Origin: Dactylorhiza incarnata
Taxonomy: Eukaryota; Streptophyta; Magnoliopsida; Asparagales; Orchidaceae
Assembly: GCA_033032865.1 (NCBI GenBank)
Contig: JAWHQI010000013.1
Coordinates: 2,046,001 to 2,110,000, forward strand
Direction of reading: 5' to 3'
DNA: 64,000 nt
Both the position numbers and the translations under genes were made by a program. The notes under the pieces were generated by a model, which was not told where the DNA came from, did not search any database, and saw only the letters and a program-made list of their open reading frames with translations. Positions 63,530 through 64,000 of the stretch are shown piece by piece (the first letter of the stretch is position 1; every line of letters starts with the position of its first letter).

Positions 63530-64000
63530 TTAACCTCACTAGAATTCTCTAGAGGGGGGGGGGGGTGAATAGAGATTTAAAATATTTTTGTGCAAAGTTA
63601 ATAATTATATATATATATGTGTGTAGAGATCACAGATTAGTGCTTCCCACACACCAACAAGAATTAAACAAGTAAAGAAAATAAATGCAAGAAGAAAAAT
63701 CACAGCACAACACAAAGAAATATAGTGGTTCCCCAAACTTTGGGTAGTCCACTCTTCTACCCCCTTGGTAGGAATTCACTATCTTGCACTGAGTCTTTTG
63801 ATAAGGAGACTCTTAGAACCACCCTGAGTCTTTTGATAAGGAGACTCTTAGAACCAACTTAGTCTTTTGAAAAGGAGACTCTTAGAACCAGTACAACTGA
63901 ATTTTTTGAAGAGAGATTCTAAAAACTCTTTTACAGTATTTGAGAGTGAAATGAATGTAAGGAAGAAAGAGAAATAATATAAAGACAAGAAGGAATCTTC
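63530..64000 (-). repeat. 5' LTR of Copia E, right of element T, cut by the window end
   Basis: After the TTAAC duplication, CTCACTAGAATTCTCTAGAG and onward matches 50860-51324 of the 3' LTR with only about three substitutions plus a poly-G length change. The dyad array and TATA box of this LTR lie beyond 64000. Confidence 0.93.

Larger units (their letters stand above)
50848..64000 (-). mobile_element. Copia element E (Sirevirus type, pol deleted), runs off the window
   Basis: 3' LTR 50848-52183, polypurine tract, ORF2, dyad tract, gag, PBS, and a 5' LTR that begins at 57047, is split by element T and continues 63530-64000. The left target flank is GATTT (50843-50847); the matching copy is outside the window. 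The order on the minus strand is LTR, gag, ORF2, LTR. Protease, integrase, RT and RNase H are absent, so mobility would need enzymes from a relative such as A or C. Confidence 0.9.

Overview
This window looks like a heterochromatic or intergenic block of an angiosperm nuclear genome, species not determinable. Almost every base belongs to a nested stack of transposable elements. I found no intact host gene, tRNA or rRNA. The only recognisable host-gene sequence is a decayed methyltransferase fragment carried inside a DNA transposon.

Layout, outermost first. (0) 1-1794 is the 3' part (internal tail plus broken LTR) of a non-autonomous Gypsy-like element related to element T below. (A) A plus-strand Copia element of Sirevirus (SIRE) type starts at 1795 (LTR 1795-3461) and continues in four pieces, 3562-4350, 18804-20016, 43055-43406 and 43321-46536, split by three insertions. 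(i) A 14.5-kb CACTA (En/Spm) transposon, 4351-18803, with TSD ACA. (ii) A minus-strand Copia element B, 20017-43054, with TSD CTATG/ATATG. B contains minus-strand Sirevirus-type Copia C, 25517-40368 (TSD GCCTT), which contains a 2.8-kb solo Gypsy LTR, 30195-32991 (TSD GGTAT). (iii) At about 46547 a minus-strand Copia D starts (LTR 46547-47959, then ORF-poor internal DNA). D is broken at 50848 by minus-strand, pol-less Copia E, which runs off the window end. E's 5' LTR is split by T, 57065-63529 (TSD TTAAC), a complete LTR element carrying only a gag-like zinc-knuckle ORF and no pol.

The CACTA element holds a TNP2-type transposase gene, a second En/Spm-type gene (Transposase_24-like, coiled-coil C-terminus), an exon-intron fragment of a plant PMT-type methyltransferase, foldback MITEs and a CA microsatellite of about 0.7 kb. 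All transposition genes show stops or frameshifts. Many stops in A and B are single changes from TGG, CGA or CAG codons, as expected for old methylated DNA.

The most unusual signal is a family-specific code of spaced dyads. Sirevirus-type families A, C and E share the half-site GCGTCGA/TCGACGC. The spacer is mainly 7 bp in A and E and 15 bp in C. The sites cluster in the LTR upstream of the TATA box. In E and A the same 7-bp-spaced dyad also forms a perfect 33-bp-period array inside the gag coding region. B uses TCGTCGA-N5/6-TCGACGA, D uses GCGTTA-N4-6-TAACGC, and T uses GCACGACC-N3-GGTCGTGC, again in U3 next to the TATA box. Palindromes in maize Sirevirus LTRs have been described before. The fixed spacer classes and the in-frame gag arrays are what seem new here.
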